DNA from: Cellulomonas sp. 73-145
GTDB taxonomy: Bacteria > Actinomycetota > Actinomycetes > Actinomycetales > Cellulomonadaceae
Length of the DNA: 64,000 bases
Direction: 5' to 3'
NCBI GenBank assembly: GCA_001898185.1
Contig: MKTI01000002.1
Span: 153,924 to 217,923 of the forward strand
The notes under the pieces are model-generated. The model did not search any database. It saw only the letters and a program-made list of their open reading frames with translations, and was not told where the DNA came from. A program made the position numbers and the translations under genes. Positions 36,200-46,285 of the stretch are shown here, in pieces (within the stretch, counting starts at the first letter, position 1; each line of letters opens with the position of its first letter).

Positions 36200-38056
36200 T
36201 CACTCGACCGTGACGGACTTGGCCAGGTTCCGCGGCTGGTCCACGTCCAGCCCCTTCGCGGTGGCCAGCTCGCAGGCGAAGATCTGCAGGGGCACCACCG
36301 TCAGCAGGGGGGCCAGCAGCGTCGGGCACTGCGGGACCGAGAACACCTCGTCCGCGAACGGGAGCACGGCCTCGTCGCCGTCCTCGGCGATCACCAGGGT
36401 GCGGGCGCCGCGCGCCCGGATCTCCTGGATGTTGGAGACGACCTTCGAGTGCAGCGAGTGCCGGCTGCGCGGGCTCGGCACGATGACGAACACGGGCTGA
36501 CCGGGCTCGATCAGGGCGATCGGTCCGTGCTTGAGCTCGCCGGCCGCGAACCCCTCGGCATGGATGTAGGCGATCTCCTTGAGCTTGAGCGCACCCTCGA
36601 GGGCCACCGGGAAGCCGACGTGCCGGCCGAGGAACAGCACGCTCTGCGTGTCGGCCATCCACCGCGCCACCTGCCGCACCCGGTCGGCCCGGTCGAGCAC
36701 CTGCTGGATCTTGTCCGGCATCGCCCGCAGCTCGGCGAGGATCGTGCCGACCTCGTCGGGGAACATGTTGCCGCGCAGCTGGGCGAGGTACAGGCCCAGC
36801 AGGTACACCGCGGTGATCTGCGCGAGGAACGCCTTGGTCGACGCGACGGCGATCTCGGGCCCCGCATGCGTGTACAGCACCGCGTCCGACTCGCGCGGGA
36901 TCGTCGAGCCGTGCGTGTTCACCACGGCGAGCACGCGGGAGCCCTGCTCACGGGCGTGCCGCACGGCCATCAGCGTGTCCATCGTCTCGCCGGACTGCGA
37001 GATCGCCACGACCAGCGTCCGCTCGTCGACCACGGGGTCGCGGTAGCGGAACTCGTGGGCGAGCTCCACCTCGACCGGGATCCGGCACCAGTGCTCGACG
37101 GCGTACTTGGCGACGTGCCCGGCGTAGGCCGCGGTGCCGCAGGCGACGACGACGATCTTGTCCACCTGACGCAGCACCGACTCGTCGATGTGCATCTCGT
37201 CGAGCACCAGCCGGCCGTGCACGTCGGTCCGGCCGAGCAGCGTGTCGGCGACGGCGTGCGGCTGGTCGTGGATCTCCTTGTCCATGAAGGACCGGAAGCC
37301 GCCCTTCTCGGCGGCGGCGGCGTCCCAGTCGACGACGAACCGGCGGCCCTGCGCGGCGTTCCCCGCGAAGTCGGTCACCTCGACCCGGTCCGGCGTGATG
37401 GTCACCACCTGGTCCTGCCCGAGCTCGAGCGCCTCGCGGGTGTGCGCGATGAAGGCCGCGACGTCCGAGCCGAGGAAGTTCTCGCCGGCGCCGAGGCCCA
37501 CGACGAGCGGCGAGTCGTGCCGTGCGCCGACGACGAGGTCGGGGCGGTCGGCGTGCACGGCCAGCAGCGTGAAGGTGCCCTCGAGGCGCAGCGCGACCGA
37601 CTGCATGGCGGTCGTCAGGTCGCCCGTGCGGTCGAAGGCGGCGGCCAGCAGGTGCGCGACCACCTCGGTGTCGGTCTCCGAGGCGAACTGCACCCCCTGC
37701 TCGACCAGCTCGGCCTTCAGCGTGGCGAAGTTCTCGACGATGCCGTTGTGGATCACGGCGAGCCGCCCGGCGACGTGCGGGTGGGCGTTGACGTCGGTCG
37801 GACCGCCGTGCGTCGCCCAGCGGGTGTGGCCGATAGCGGCCGTCGCGGCGGGCAGCGGACGGGCGTCCAGCTCCTCGACGAGGTTGGCCAGCTTGCCGGC
37901 CTTCTTGCGGGTGTCGAGCTCCCCGTCGGCGGTCACGACGGCGACCCCGGCCGAGTCGTAGCCGCGGTACTCGAGGCGCCGCAGGCCCTCGATCACCACC
38001 TCGAGGGGCAGGCCGCTGGCCGTTCGACTCCCGACGTACCCGACGATTCCGCACAT
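36200..38056 (-). CDS. glmS: Glutamine-fructose-6-phosphate aminotransferase (isomerising)
   Basis: Makes glucosamine 6-phosphate, the entry step to UDP-GlcNAc and cell wall. 618 residues: N-terminal Ntn glutaminase with nucleophile C2 ([41 protein letters not shown]), then two SIS sugar-isomerase domains ([37 protein letters not shown]) and the C-terminal LAKSVTVE. Starts at ATG 38056, seven bases after TACCAT (probably leaderless). No glmS ribozyme is present. glmM, the next enzyme of the route, is 4.6 kb away. Confidence 0.96.
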   Translation of the reverse strand: MCGIVGYVGSRTASGLPLEVVIEGLRRLEYRGYDSAGVAVVTADGELDTRKKAGKLANLVEELDARPLPAATAAIGHTRWATHGGPTDVNAHPHVAGRLAVIHNGIVENFATLKAELVEQGVQFASETDTEVVAHLLAAAFDRTGDLTTAMQSVALRLEGTFTLLAVHADRPDLVVGARHDSPLVVGLGAGENFLGSDVAAFIAHTREALELGQDQVVTITPDRVEVTDFAGNAAQGRRFVVDWDAAAAEKGGFRSFMDKEIHDQPHAVADTLLGRTDVHGRLVLDEMHIDESVLRQVDKIVVVACGTAAYAGHVAKYAVEHWCRIPVEVELAHEFRYRDPVVDERTLVVAISQSGETMDTLMAVRHAREQGSRVLAVVNTHGSTIPRESDAVLYTHAGPEIAVASTKAFLAQITAVYLLGLYLAQLRGNMFPDEVGTILAELRAMPDKIQQVLDRADRVRQVARWMADTQSVLFLGRHVGFPVALEGALKLKEIAYIHAEGFAAGELKHGPIALIEPGQPVFVIVPSPRSRHSLHSKVVSNIQEIRARGARTLVIAEDGDEAVLPFADEVFSVPQCPTLLAPLLTVVPLQIFACELATAKGLDVDQPRNLAKSVTVE

Positions 38057-38063
38057 GGCGTCG

Positions 38064-38069
38064 ATGGTA
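38064..38069 (-). promoter_or_regulatory. Putative -10 box of a leaderless glmS transcript
   Basis: TACCAT on the minus strand, seven bases before the ATG at 38056, in the 81-base gap divergent to coaA. Confidence 0.43.
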
Positions 38070-38137
38070 ACGGCCGGGCCACGACGGACCGCCGCCGGGC
38101 GTCCTCCCGCGCCCACGGCCCGTGCGAGGATCGGGCC

Positions 38138-39088
38138 GTGCCGCTCACCGCCGCGTCGTCCACGCCGTACGTCGACCTGGACCGGTCGGCCTGGGTGCGC
38201 CTGTCGGAGTCGACCCCGCTGCCCCTGACCGGCGCCGACGTGCAGCGGCTGCGTGGCCTCGGGGACCCGATCGACCTCGCAGAGGTCGACGCGATCTACC
38301 GGCCGATCTCCCGGCTGCTGGACCTGCACATCGAGGCGACCCGGCACCTGCACCGAGCGACCAGCACGTTCCTGCACGAGGACGCCGGGCTGACGCCCTT
38401 CGTCATCGGCGTCGCCGGCTCGGTCGCCGTCGGCAAGTCCACCACCGCCCGCCTGCTGCGCGAGCTGATGGCCCGCTGGCCCGCCACGCCGCGCGTCGAG
38501 CTGGTCACCACCGACGGCTTCCTGTACCCGAACGCCGAGCTCGAGCGGCGCCGGCTGCTCGACCGCAAGGGCTTCCCAGAGTCGTACGACCGCCGTGCGC
38601 TGCTGCGGTTCGTCGCCGCCGTCAAGGCGGGGCGGCCCGAGGTGAGCGCCCCGGTGTACGACCACCTGACCTACGACATCGTGCCGGGCGCCCGGACGGT
38701 GGTGCGGCGGCCGGACGTGCTGATCGTCGAGGGCCTGAACGTGCTGCAGCCGGCTCGCACCCCTCTGGGCGGCCGCTCGAACCTCGCGGTCAGCGACTTC
38801 TTCGACTTCTCCATCTACGTGGACGCGCGGACCGCCGACGTGCGCAAGTGGTACATCGACCGGTTCCTGCGGCTCCGCGAGACGTCGTTCACCCAGCCGA
38901 GCTCGTACTTCCACCGGTTCGCCGCCCTGTCCGACGACGAGGCGACGGACATGGCCAAGGGGATCTGGGACGCGATCAACGCGCCCAACCTCGAGGACAA
39001 CATCCTGCCCACCCGCAGCCGGGCGACCCTGGTGCTGACCAAGGGCGCCGACCACAGCGTCCAGCGGGTCCGGCTGCGCAAGCTCTGA
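38138..39088 (+). CDS. coaA: Type I pantothenate kinase
   Basis: Phosphorylates pantothenate, first step of coenzyme A synthesis. 316 residues, close to mycobacterial CoaA (312). Walker [13 protein letters not shown] at 91-102, [43 protein letters not shown] and the C-terminal [18 protein letters not shown] are typical. GTG 38138 is preceded by GAGGAT at six bases and no ribosome site. Divergent from glmS, an arrangement shared with other actinobacteria. Confidence 0.95.
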   Translation: MPLTAASSTPYVDLDRSAWVRLSESTPLPLTGADVQRLRGLGDPIDLAEVDAIYRPISRLLDLHIEATRHLHRATSTFLHEDAGLTPFVIGVAGSVAVGKSTTARLLRELMARWPATPRVELVTTDGFLYPNAELERRRLLDRKGFPESYDRRALLRFVAAVKAGRPEVSAPVYDHLTYDIVPGARTVVRRPDVLIVEGLNVLQPARTPLGGRSNLAVSDFFDFSIYVDARTADVRKWYIDRFLRLRETSFTQPSSYFHRFAALSDDEATDMAKGIWDAINAPNLEDNILPTRSRATLVLTKGADHSVQRVRLRKL

Positions 39089-39112
39089 CCGCGCCGCCGG
39101 CCGTCGTCCGGC

Positions 39113-39769
39113 TCAGCGACCCGTCGGTGCGGGAGTCGCCGGCGCGACCAGGCTGACCGGCGCATCGGACTGGTCCGTCACCGTCAGGGCGTCCAGCGCA
39201 TGCCGCACGGCCTCAGTCGGGCGGCCGCAGCCGTCCGTCGGCGTCTGCGGGCGGACGGCCCGGCCCATCGAGTCCACCAGCCACAGCTCCACCCGGTCGG
39301 TCGGGCTCGTCGAGCACGTGGACGGCCTCCCGCTCGGCGCCACCGGCGCCGGGGCACCGTCCAGGGCGGCCTGCAGGGCCGCGATCGCCGTCGCGGTGCC
39401 CTCCCTCGTCGTCGCCGTGACCACCGACCAGGTGCCGGACCCGTCGCGCAGCGTGCCACCAGCCTGGCACACCACCACACCGACCGGGCTGAAGGAGCTC
39501 GGGACCCGACCGGCCGCCGGTGCCGGCTCGTGCGCCCCCGCCGTGGCGAGAACCGCGTCGAGCCGCAGCCCGAACGCGTCGAGCACCTCGGGCGCCAAGC
39601 AGTCGGCTGCCGGCACGACCTCGGCCGACCGGGTGCTGCGCAGCGCGTCGTCGTCGGACCGCTGACCCAGCACCAGGACCAGCAGCACGGTGCCGATCCC
39701 GAGGCCCGCACCGATCAGGGCCACCGGACGCGCGGCACCGCGCTGCGCGCGCCCTCGTCCTCGGTCCAC
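39113..39769 (-). CDS. Hypothetical membrane-anchored protein
   Basis: 218 residues, not recognised. One predicted membrane helix at about residues 14-36 after a basic N-terminus, then an exported Ala/Pro-rich domain with four cysteines (AADCLAPEVL, VVVCQAGGT, RPSTCSTSP, TDGCGRPTE) that may form two disulfides. GTG at 39769 follows AGGGGCAGG. Probably a small actinobacterial secreted or membrane protein of unknown role. Codon bias and third-position GC are like its neighbours. Confidence 0.65.
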   Translation of the reverse strand: MDRGRGRAQRGAARPVALIGAGLGIGTVLLVLVLGQRSDDDALRSTRSAEVVPAADCLAPEVLDAFGLRLDAVLATAGAHEPAPAAGRVPSSFSPVGVVVCQAGGTLRDGSGTWSVVTATTREGTATAIAALQAALDGAPAPVAPSGRPSTCSTSPTDRVELWLVDSMGRAVRPQTPTDGCGRPTEAVRHALDALTVTDQSDAPVSLVAPATPAPTGR

Positions 39770-39905
39770 GTCCTGCCCCTGCCTACGTCCTGCGGCCGGC
39801 AGGACCGCCGCGGACGACGTGCGGTGCCGGAGGCCTAGCCGCGGCGCCGACCCGGATCGAGGGTAGGTGGGTCATCCCGCCGATTGACGCAGTGAGACCG
39901 GATCG

Positions 39906-40556
39906 TTAGCCGGCGGCGCCGGATCGTGACCTCGACGCGCCGGGGCGGCGGGCCCATGCGCTCAGCACCCAGTCCACCAGCGCTCCGATCACCAGGCCGC
40001 CGACCACGCCCACGACCAGGCCGATCATCGGATGGTTCTTCAGCACCACGCCGGACGCGATGCCGATCAGCGAGGAGTAGGTCGCCCAGGTGACCGCCGC
40101 CAGCGCGGTGATGCCGACGAACCGGCGACGGCGGTAGCGGAGCGCGCCGGCCGTCATGTTGACGGCCACGCGGCCGACGGGGATGTACCGCGCCGCGATG
40201 ATGAACGACGCCCCACGGGTCGCGAGCGACCGCTCGGCCCAGTCCAGCGCCTGCTGCGCCTTGGGCCGGGCGAAGATGCGCAGGCTGCGGACCTTCACCC
40301 GGGTGCCGATCGTGTAGGCGATCTGGTCGCCGGTGAACGCACCGAGGGCCGCCACGAGGATCACGGGGAGCAGCGGCGGGCTCCCCCGGGACGCCCACAG
40401 CGAGGCGAGGGCGATCACCACGGTCTCGCTGGGGATCGGCGGGAAGAAGCCGTCCACGGTGGCGAACGCGTAGAGCGCGGCGAACACCCACGGCGACCCG
40501 ACCAGGGCCAACGCCCACTCCTGCACGCCTGACGTCCCCTCGCCGACGGTCGGCAC
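39906..40556 (-). CDS. DedA-family membrane protein
   Basis: Integral membrane protein of the DedA/VTT superfamily, whose members flip polyprenyl phosphate or phospholipids. 216 residues, about five hydrophobic segments; DGFFPPIPSETVVI, GAFTGDQIAYTIG and AARYIPVGRVAVNMTAG carry the conserved acidic and arginine residues. A GTG at 40526, with GAGGGG nine bases upstream, is an alternative start. Stands alone between a hypothetical gene and def on the same strand. Confidence 0.88.
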   Translation of the reverse strand: MPTVGEGTSGVQEWALALVGSPWVFAALYAFATVDGFFPPIPSETVVIALASLWASRGSPPLLPVILVAALGAFTGDQIAYTIGTRVKVRSLRIFARPKAQQALDWAERSLATRGASFIIAARYIPVGRVAVNMTAGALRYRRRRFVGITALAAVTWATYSSLIGIASGVVLKNHPMIGLVVGVVGGLVIGALVDWVLSAWARRPGASRSRSGAAG

Positions 40557-40625
40557 TCCCCGTGCCCCGGGGCGGGCGTGCCGCCGCCTTCACGCTACAG
40601 GCCGGGGCACCGCCTCCGGGAGCGT

Positions 40626-41297
40626 TCAGTCCAGCGGGAAGCCGAGCGTGCGGGACGCGGTGACCGGCCGCGGCTCCGCCGCCCACCTGGCTCCGAGCTC
40701 GTCCGTGGCGGAGAGGGAGCGCAGCTCGGCGCGGTCCAGGTACAACGTGCCGGCCAGGTGGTCGGTCTCGTGCTGGACGATGCGCGCCGTCCAGCCGTCG
40801 ACCACCTCGTCGAGCGGTTCGCCGTGCTCGTCCTGGCCGGTCAGGCGCACGGAACGGTGCCGCGCCACGACGGCCTGGTAGCCCACCACCGACAGGCAGC
40901 CCTCGTAGAAGGACACGCGCTCGTCGTCCAGGGGCGCGTACCGCGGGTTGACCAGGACCCGAGGGGCCAGCGGCTGGCGCTCGCGCACCGTGGCGACCTC
41001 GGGGCTGCCGACCCCGGGGTCCTCGAGCACGGCGAGGGCGAGCGGAAGGCCGACCTGGGGCGCGGCGAGGCCCACGCCGGGGGCGGCCCGCATCGTCCGA
41101 CGCATCAAGGACAGCAGGGCGGCGAGCTCCGTGGCCGACAGCTGACCGTCGAACGGGACCGCCACGGCCCGCAGGGCCGGGTGGCCGGCACGGACGATCG
41201 GAGCCAGCCCGTCCGGGCGCGCAGCAGCCGCCTCGACGAGGCGCAGGGCGTGGTCGCGCAGCGCGTGGTCGCGTGCTGCCTGGTCCGAACCCGTCAC
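40626..41297 (-). CDS. def: Peptide deformylase
   Basis: Removes the formyl group from nascent proteins. 223 residues with all three metalloprotease motifs: [10 protein letters not shown] (74-83), EGCLS with metal ligand C134, and HETDH (176-180). An N-terminal extension of about 30 residues precedes the core. The GTG at 41297 overlaps the glmM stop as GTGA; the long frame upstream is only a glmM shadow. Confidence 0.93.
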   Translation of the reverse strand: MTGSDQAARDHALRDHALRLVEAAAARPDGLAPIVRAGHPALRAVAVPFDGQLSATELAALLSLMRRTMRAAPGVGLAAPQVGLPLALAVLEDPGVGSPEVATVRERQPLAPRVLVNPRYAPLDDERVSFYEGCLSVVGYQAVVARHRSVRLTGQDEHGEPLDEVVDGWTARIVQHETDHLAGTLYLDRAELRSLSATDELGARWAAEPRPVTASRTLGFPLD

Positions 41298-42643
41298 AGC
41301 GCGAGCCGCTCCCGCACCACGTCGGCCAGCTCGCCGGCGACGCGGTCGGCCTCGGCCTGCGTGGCCGCCTCGACCATCACGCGGACCAGCGGCTCGGTGC
41401 CGGACGGCCGCAGCAGCACGCGGCCGGTGCCGCCCAGCAGCTGCTCGGCACGGGCGACGGCGTCGCCGAGCGGGCCGTCGCCGGCTGCCCGCGTCCGGTC
41501 GACGCCCGAGACGTTGACCAGCGTCTGCGGGAGGCGCTGGACCACGGAGGCGAGGTCGGCCAGGGGCCGGCCCGAGGCGGCGACGCGCGACGCCAGCTGC
41601 AGGGCGGTCAGGATGCCGTCCCCGGTGGTGGCGTGCTCCGCCAGGATGATGTGCCCCGACTGCTCGCCGCCCAGGCTGAAGCCGCCGGCCCGCATCGCCT
41701 CGAGCACGTACCGGTCCCCCACGGCGGTGTCCACGGTGGTGACGCCCGCCTCGGTCATCGCCAGCCGCAGGCCCAGGTTGCTCATCACCGTGATGACCAG
41801 GGTGTCGTGCGCGAGGCGGCCCTGGTCCCGCAGGGCCAGCGCGATGACCGCCATGATCTGGTCGCCGTCGACCAGGGTCCCGTTCGCGTCGACCGCCAGG
41901 CAGCGGTCGGCGTCCCCGTCGAACGCGACGCCGAGGTCGGCACCGGAGGCGACGACGAACGCCTGCAGCTGTTCCGGGTGCGTGGAGCCGCAGCGGTCGT
42001 TGATGTTCAGCCCGTCGGGCGCGGCGTTGATCACCAGCACCTCGGCGCCGGCTGCTCGCAGCGCCGCCGGACCGACCTCGCTGGCCGCGCCGTTCGCGCA
42101 GTCCACGGCGATCCGCAACCCGGTCAGCGGGGTGGTGATGGTGCTGACCAGGTGCTCCACGTACAGCTCGCCGGCGCGTCCGGTGTCCACCCGGATGCGC
42201 CCGACCCCCGCACCGACCGGCCGGTCCCACGGCTCGCCGAGCCGGGTCTCGATCGCGTCCTCGAGCTCGTCGTCCAGCTTGTGGCCGCCTCGAGCGAGGA
42301 ACTTGATGCCGTTGTCCGGCATCGGGTTGTGCGAGGCGGACAGCACGACGCCCAGGTCGACCCCCGTCGCCGCCGTCAGGAAGGCGACCGCGGGTGTGGG
42401 CAGCAGGCCGACGTCGTCCACGTCCACGCCGGCGGAGGCGAGCCCGGCCGAGACGGCCGCGGCGAGGAACTCGCCCGACGCCCGCGAGTCCCGGCCGACC
42501 ACCGCGCGCGGCCGGTGCCCGGCGAACGCACCCTTGGTGCCGAGCACGTGCGCGGCCGCCACGGAGACGTCCAGCGCCACCTCGGCCGTCACGTCGCGGT
42601 TGGCGAGCCCCCGCACACCGTCGGTCCCGAACAGTCGGCCCAT
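41294..42643 (-). CDS. glmM: Phosphoglucosamine mutase
   Basis: Interconverts glucosamine 6-phosphate and 1-phosphate for UDP-GlcNAc. 449 residues: [12 protein letters not shown], phosphoserine S104 in [17 protein letters not shown], metal loop [15 protein letters not shown] sugar loop and [15 protein letters not shown] phosphate site. ATG 42643 with GAGGGGG upstream. It follows the rplM-rpsI operon across a terminator, as in many Gram-positive genomes. Confidence 0.96.
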   Translation of the reverse strand: MGRLFGTDGVRGLANRDVTAEVALDVSVAAAHVLGTKGAFAGHRPRAVVGRDSRASGEFLAAAVSAGLASAGVDVDDVGLLPTPAVAFLTAATGVDLGVVLSASHNPMPDNGIKFLARGGHKLDDELEDAIETRLGEPWDRPVGAGVGRIRVDTGRAGELYVEHLVSTITTPLTGLRIAVDCANGAASEVGPAALRAAGAEVLVINAAPDGLNINDRCGSTHPEQLQAFVVASGADLGVAFDGDADRCLAVDANGTLVDGDQIMAVIALALRDQGRLAHDTLVITVMSNLGLRLAMTEAGVTTVDTAVGDRYVLEAMRAGGFSLGGEQSGHIILAEHATTGDGILTALQLASRVAASGRPLADLASVVQRLPQTLVNVSGVDRTRAAGDGPLGDAVARAEQLLGGTGRVLLRPSGTEPLVRVMVEAATQAEADRVAGELADVVRERLAL

Positions 42644-42781
42644 CAGCGGACCCCCTCGTCGTCGTCCCCCACGTGCCGGGACCCCGAGGTCTGCCGGCCG
42701 GTCATCTGCTTGTGGACGGTACCGGCCGCGATCGTGCCGCGGGCCGGAACGTCGGCCGGACCCCTCCGGGGCCCGGCATGC

Positions 42782-42818
42782 CGACGGCCCCGCGCACCGA
42801 GGTGCAGCGGGGCCGTCG
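42782..42818 (-). terminator. Terminator after rpsI
   Basis: 12-bp perfect outer stem (42782-42793 with 42807-42818) and a further inner 5-bp stem with one bulged base, 16 bases past the rpsI stop on the minus strand. The 190-base gap to glmM holds nothing else obvious. Confidence 0.83.
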
Positions 42819-42833
42819 TGACGGAGCGCCTGA

Positions 42834-43322
42834 TCAGCGCTTCGAGTACTGCGGAGCCTTGCGGGCCTTCTTCAGACCGGCCTTCTTGCGCTCCACGACG
42901 CGCGCGTCGCGGGTCAGGAAGCCGGCCTTCTTCAGTGCCGGGCGGTTGTGCTCCGCGTCGATCGCGTTCAGCGCACGGGCGATGCCGAGGCGCAGGGCGC
43001 CGGCCTGGCCGGTGACGCCGCCGCCGCTGACCCGGGCGATGATGTCGAAGCGACCCTCGACGTCCACCACCTTCAGCGGGGAGCTGACCAGCTGCTGGTG
43101 CAGCTTGTTCGGGAAGTAGTCCTCGAGCGTCCGGCCGTTGATCGTCCACGTGCCGGTGCCGGGCACCAGGCGGACGCGGGCGATGGCCTCCTTGCGGCGG
43201 CCGAGCGCCTGGCCCGGTGCCGTCAGGGACTGGCCGCGCCCCGTGGGGGCTGCCGTCTCAGAGGTGTAGCTGGTGGGCGTGTCGTCGCCCTCGGTGTCGT
43301 AGTCGACTGTGGTCTCCGCCAC
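42834..43322 (-). CDS. rpsI: 30S ribosomal protein S9
   Basis: Ribosomal protein at the P site. 162 residues; the core is residues 41-162 ([51 protein letters not shown] with the C-terminal arginine that touches P-site tRNA). Residues 1-40 are an acidic, Ser/Thr-rich extension not present in E. coli S9. GTG start. Second gene of the rplM-rpsI operon. Confidence 0.96.
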   Translation of the reverse strand: MAETTVDYDTEGDDTPTSYTSETAAPTGRGQSLTAPGQALGRRKEAIARVRLVPGTGTWTINGRTLEDYFPNKLHQQLVSSPLKVVDVEGRFDIIARVSGGGVTGQAGALRLGIARALNAIDAEHNRPALKKAGFLTRDARVVERKKAGLKKARKAPQYSKR

Positions 43323-43359
43323 GGGGATCCTCGCGTTCCGTCGTTCGTCGCAGCGGGCC

Positions 43360-43809
43360 TCAGCCCTGCTGCGCCACCTGGATGAGCTCGAAGGGCTTCG
43401 GCTGCTGCGCGGCGTGCGGGTGCTCCGGACCCGTGTACACCTTGAGCTTGCCCAGCTGCTGGCGGCCGAGCGTTGTCTTGGGCAGCATGCCCCGCACGGC
43501 CTTCTCGATCGCGCGCTCCGGGTGCGTGGCCAGGAGCTCGGTGTAACCGGTGGCCGTCAGACCGCCCGGGAAACCGGAGTGCCGGTAGGCAACCTTGGTC
43601 TCCCGCTTGGTGCCGGTGAGGGCGACCTTCTCGGCGTTGATGACGATGACGAAGTCACCGCCGTCGACGTGAGGAGCGAACGTCGGCTTGTGCTTGCCAC
43701 GCAGCAGCGTGGCCACATGGGTGGCCAGGCGGCCCAGGACGACATCGGTCGCGTCGATGACGTACCAGGTCCGCTCGACGTCGCCGGGCTTCGGGGTGTA
43801 CGTGCGCAC
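43360..43809 (-). CDS. rplM: 50S ribosomal protein L13
   Basis: Early-assembly large-subunit protein, 149 residues: [46 protein letters not shown] and [19 protein letters not shown] start at 43809, 37 bases before rpsI. A promoter about 180 bases upstream leaves a leader long enough for feedback control by L13. Confidence 0.97.
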   Translation of the reverse strand: MRTYTPKPGDVERTWYVIDATDVVLGRLATHVATLLRGKHKPTFAPHVDGGDFVIVINAEKVALTGTKRETKVAYRHSGFPGGLTATGYTELLATHPERAIEKAVRGMLPKTTLGRQQLGKLKVYTGPEHPHAAQQPKPFELIQVAQQG

Positions 43810-43988
43810 GGGTGTGAGCCTTCTGGTCAGTGATGCATGTCGAGGCCGCGGACGACTCGCAGAGCGAGCAGCCCGTGACGGGTATGTCGAGGCATCCCGA
43901 TCCGGCGAGTGGGATCACCGGGTGCAGCCATCGGTGCCAGGTGGTGAGAAGCCACCGGCGCACGACAGGGGACGCGCAACGACACACC

Positions 43989-44017
43989 AGGGTAACTGAG
44001 AGCGGCACCACGGCAAA
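43989..44017 (-). promoter_or_regulatory. Candidate promoter of rplM-rpsI
   Basis: On the minus strand TTTGCC (44012-44017), 17-base spacer, TACCCT (43989-43994). The 228-base stretch 43810-44037 otherwise holds only the untranslated leader. Confidence 0.5.
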
Positions 44018-44037
44018 ACCCGTCCGTCGGCGCCCCG

Positions 44038-44958
44038 TCAGACCGCGACGGGCGCCTGCCGCAGCGCGCTGCGGGCGACCTCGACCACGCGGTCGGACAG
44101 CTCGTCGAGCGCCCGGGTCCGGACGGCCCAGCGCTGCCACCACAGCGGCACGTCCAGCCACGAGCCGGGAGCGAGGTCGACGAGCACACCGGCCGGCGCG
44201 AGCTGGTCGGCCTCCTGCTCGGACACCATCCCCCAGCCCAGGCCGGCGGCGACCACCGAGACGTACGCCGAGCTGGACGGGACGTGGTGCACCCGACGCA
44301 GCCCGGCGCCGCCACCCAGCATCGTGACGAACCGGTGCTGCAGGGCGTCCTCCGCGGTGAACGCGACGGCCGGCGCCGTGGCGAGCGCCCGCGCGAGACG
44401 ACGCCGCTCCCCCGAAGCGCCGAGCGGCACGTCGGCCAGGTGGCGTGCGACGAAGGACGCGGATGCCATCGCGCGGTACCGGGCCGACCCGAGCGGTACC
44501 GAGCGGCAGCCCTGCACGGCCCGTCCGTCACCGGTCACCGCGGCCATCACCGTGCCGTCCCGGAGCAGCTGAGCCGTCCGGTCCTGGTCCTCCCGGTGGA
44601 CCTCGACCGTGACGTCGTCGCCGACGCTCGAGAGCACCTGGACGAACCAGGTGGCGAGCGAGTCGGCGTTGACGGCCACGGGCAGCCGGTCGGCGGGTCC
44701 GCCCAGCTGCCCCAGCGCATGCCGCGCCTCCGTGTCCAGCGCGGCGCGCTGGCCGGCGAGCCGCACCAGCACCTCTCCGGCCGCCGTCGGGCGGCACGGC
44801 CTCGTCCTGAGCACCAGCACCTGGCCCGCGTGCTGCTCGAGCGCTCGGACCCGCTGGCTGACCGCGCTGGGCGTCACGTGCAGCGTCTGCGCGGCGGCGT
44901 CGAACGTGCCCTCGGCGACGACCGCGGCGAGAGTCGTCAGCTGCTCGGCGTCGTACAC
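44038..44958 (-). CDS. argP: LysR-type regulator of amino-acid export (ArgP/LysG)
   Basis: Activator of the divergent lysE-type exporter, responding to lysine or arginine. 306 residues: N-terminal winged helix (YDAEQLTTLAAVVAEGTFDA, AQTLHVTPSAVSQRVRALE) and the periplasmic-binding-protein-like effector domain. Starts at GTG 44958, seven bases after TAGCAT; an ATG two bases before is out of frame. The LysG/LysE divergent pair is well known in Corynebacterium. Confidence 0.92.
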   Translation of the reverse strand: MYDAEQLTTLAAVVAEGTFDAAAQTLHVTPSAVSQRVRALEQHAGQVLVLRTRPCRPTAAGEVLVRLAGQRAALDTEARHALGQLGGPADRLPVAVNADSLATWFVQVLSSVGDDVTVEVHREDQDRTAQLLRDGTVMAAVTGDGRAVQGCRSVPLGSARYRAMASASFVARHLADVPLGASGERRRLARALATAPAVAFTAEDALQHRFVTMLGGGAGLRRVHHVPSSSAYVSVVAAGLGWGMVSEQEADQLAPAGVLVDLAPGSWLDVPLWWQRWAVRTRALDELSDRVVEVARSALRQAPVAV

Positions 44959-44965
44959 ATGAGCG

Positions 44966-44971
44966 ATGCTA
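44966..44971 (-). promoter_or_regulatory. Putative -10 box of a leaderless argP transcript
   Basis: TAGCAT on the minus strand, seven bases before the GTG start at 44958. It lies in the 70-base divergent control region shared with lysE. Confidence 0.42.
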
Positions 44972-45016
44972 CAGATGCTGCAGAAACCTGAACTTCCCTG
45001 TTGGAGCGGATCCGCC

Positions 45017-45022
45017 TACCGT
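45017..45022 (+). promoter_or_regulatory. Putative -10 box of a leaderless lysE transcript
   Basis: TACCGT, six bases before the GTG start at 45029. The ArgP operator is expected just upstream, in 44972-45010. Confidence 0.45.
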
Positions 45023-45028
45023 CCCTCC

Positions 45029-45622
45029 GTGATCGCCCTCCGCGGCCTGCTCAGCGGCTTGTCCCTCATCGTCGCCATCGGCGCGCAGAACGCCTTCGTG
45101 CTGCGGCAGGGCCTGCGCCGTGAGCACATCGGCGCGGTCGTCGTCCTCTGCGTCCTGGCCGACGCCGTGCTGATCGCCCTGGGTACCGCCGGGCTCGGCG
45201 CCGTCGTGCAGGCCCACCCGACCGCACTGACCGCCGTGCGCGTCGGAGGCGCCGCCTTCCTGCTGTGGCTGGCCGCCGACGCCGTGCGACGTGCGGTGCG
45301 GCCGGGCGTCCTCGACCCCGCCACCTCGGGCCCCGCAGGCCTGCGCCCGGTGCTCGCCACGAGCGCCGCGCTGACGTTCCTCAACCCCCACGTCTACCTC
45401 GACACCGTGCTGCTGCTCGGCGCGCTCGCCCAGCAGGCGGGAGCCGCCCGGTGGCAGTTCGCCGCCGGCGCCGCAGTCGCCAGCGTCGTCTGGTTCACCG
45501 CGCTGGGCTACGGCGCCGTGCGCCTGCGGCCGCTCTTCGCCCGTCCCGGTGCCTGGCGGGTCCTCGACCTGCTCGTCGCCGCCGTCATGGCGACGATCGC
45601 CGTGCGGCTCGTCCTCGACTGA
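45029..45622 (+). CDS. lysE: LysE/ArgO-family amino-acid exporter
   Basis: Inner-membrane exporter of basic amino acids, 197 residues with about five to six membrane segments. GLLSGLSLIVAIGAQNAFVLRQG at the N-terminus (first 20 shown as GLLSGLSLIVAIGAQNAFVL), VVVLCVLADAVLIALG and ALTFLNPHVYLDTVLLLGA are family hallmarks. I start at GTG 45029, with TACCGT six bases before; the in-frame ATG at 44966 would overlap the regulator's control region. Divergent from argP. Confidence 0.91.
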   Translation: MIALRGLLSGLSLIVAIGAQNAFVLRQGLRREHIGAVVVLCVLADAVLIALGTAGLGAVVQAHPTALTAVRVGGAAFLLWLAADAVRRAVRPGVLDPATSGPAGLRPVLATSAALTFLNPHVYLDTVLLLGALAQQAGAARWQFAAGAAVASVVWFTALGYGAVRLRPLFARPGAWRVLDLLVAAVMATIAVRLVLD

Positions 45623-45639
45623 GCCGACGGCGCACCACA

Positions 45640-45664
45640 GGCGCACGACGCCGCACGGTGCGCC
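45640..45664 (+). terminator. Weak hairpin after lysE
   Basis: 7-bp perfect inverted repeat (45640-45646 with 45658-45664), loop 11 bases, 18 bases after the lysE stop. It could be a terminator but is short. Confidence 0.35.
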
Positions 45665-45729
45665 CGCACCGCACGGGCTGGTGCCCCGCACCCGTGGCGC
45701 CGCCGGCCGACGGATGCCACGGTGGAGCC

Positions 45730-46179
45730 ATGACCGAGGAGACCCCAGCCACCAGCACCGACGCCGCACTCGGTTCCGAGGGTGACGCCGACCAGCTCCC
45801 GCGCGAGGACATGCTGCTCGAGCGCGGCGTGGAGGACCTGCTCGACGAGGGCTACTCCCCGCCCGAGCGTGGCCGCAGCACCCACTACGGCGAGACGGCG
45901 TGGGAGGAGGAGCACCGGGAGACGATCGACCAGCGGGCACGGCAGGAGGAGCCCGAGGTCTGGGAGATGCCGGAGGGCCCGAGCGGCGACCGCGAGGAGT
46001 ACCGCGCCGGCCGCCTCGAGGCTGACGACGACGCGGTGGAGGCCGGCGTGACCGACACCTTCGCGCACGACGTCGGCGTCGCGGGTGGCGCGGCCAGCGC
46101 CGAGGAGGCAGCGGTGCACGTCATCCCCGACCCCGACCAGGAGGAACCGTTGTACCGGGCGGACGACGAGCACGAGTGA
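45730..46179 (+). CDS. DUF5709-type acidic hypothetical protein
   Basis: 149 residues, very acidic, predicted soluble and partly disordered. DQLPREDMLLERGVEDLLDE, GYSPPERGR, YGETAWEEEHRETIDQR and RQEEPEVW match the actinobacterial DUF5709 family of unknown function. ATG 45730 follows GGTGGAG. Monocistronic between lysE and truA. Confidence 0.78.
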   Translation: MTEETPATSTDAALGSEGDADQLPREDMLLERGVEDLLDEGYSPPERGRSTHYGETAWEEEHRETIDQRARQEEPEVWEMPEGPSGDREEYRAGRLEADDDAVEAGVTDTFAHDVGVAGGAASAEEAAVHVIPDPDQEEPLYRADDEHE

Positions 46180-46285
46180 GCGGGGCGTCGCGGCACGCTC
46201 CGGTCGGGCGCGTCAGCGACCTCGCAGGGTCGTCGCGCCGCGCGGTACGGGACTCCGCCGCTGACGGTGTGCCGTCCGGGCGTTG

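Noticed and set aside
36200-38137. glmS ribozyme or other riboswitch before glmS
   Set aside because: The divergent gap is 81 bases and the likely mRNA is leaderless, leaving no room for a ribozyme.
24336-38137. GAGGAT six bases before the methyltransferase and coaA starts as leaderless -10 boxes
   Set aside because: Both share cgtgcgaggatcg before the start, which is striking, but GAGGAT lacks the first T of TANNNT, so I did not list them as promoters.
38057-39055. 333-codon upstream extension of the glmS frame
   Set aside because: It is antisense to coaA, and glmS must begin with MCGIVGY because the cysteine is the N-terminal nucleophile after Met removal.
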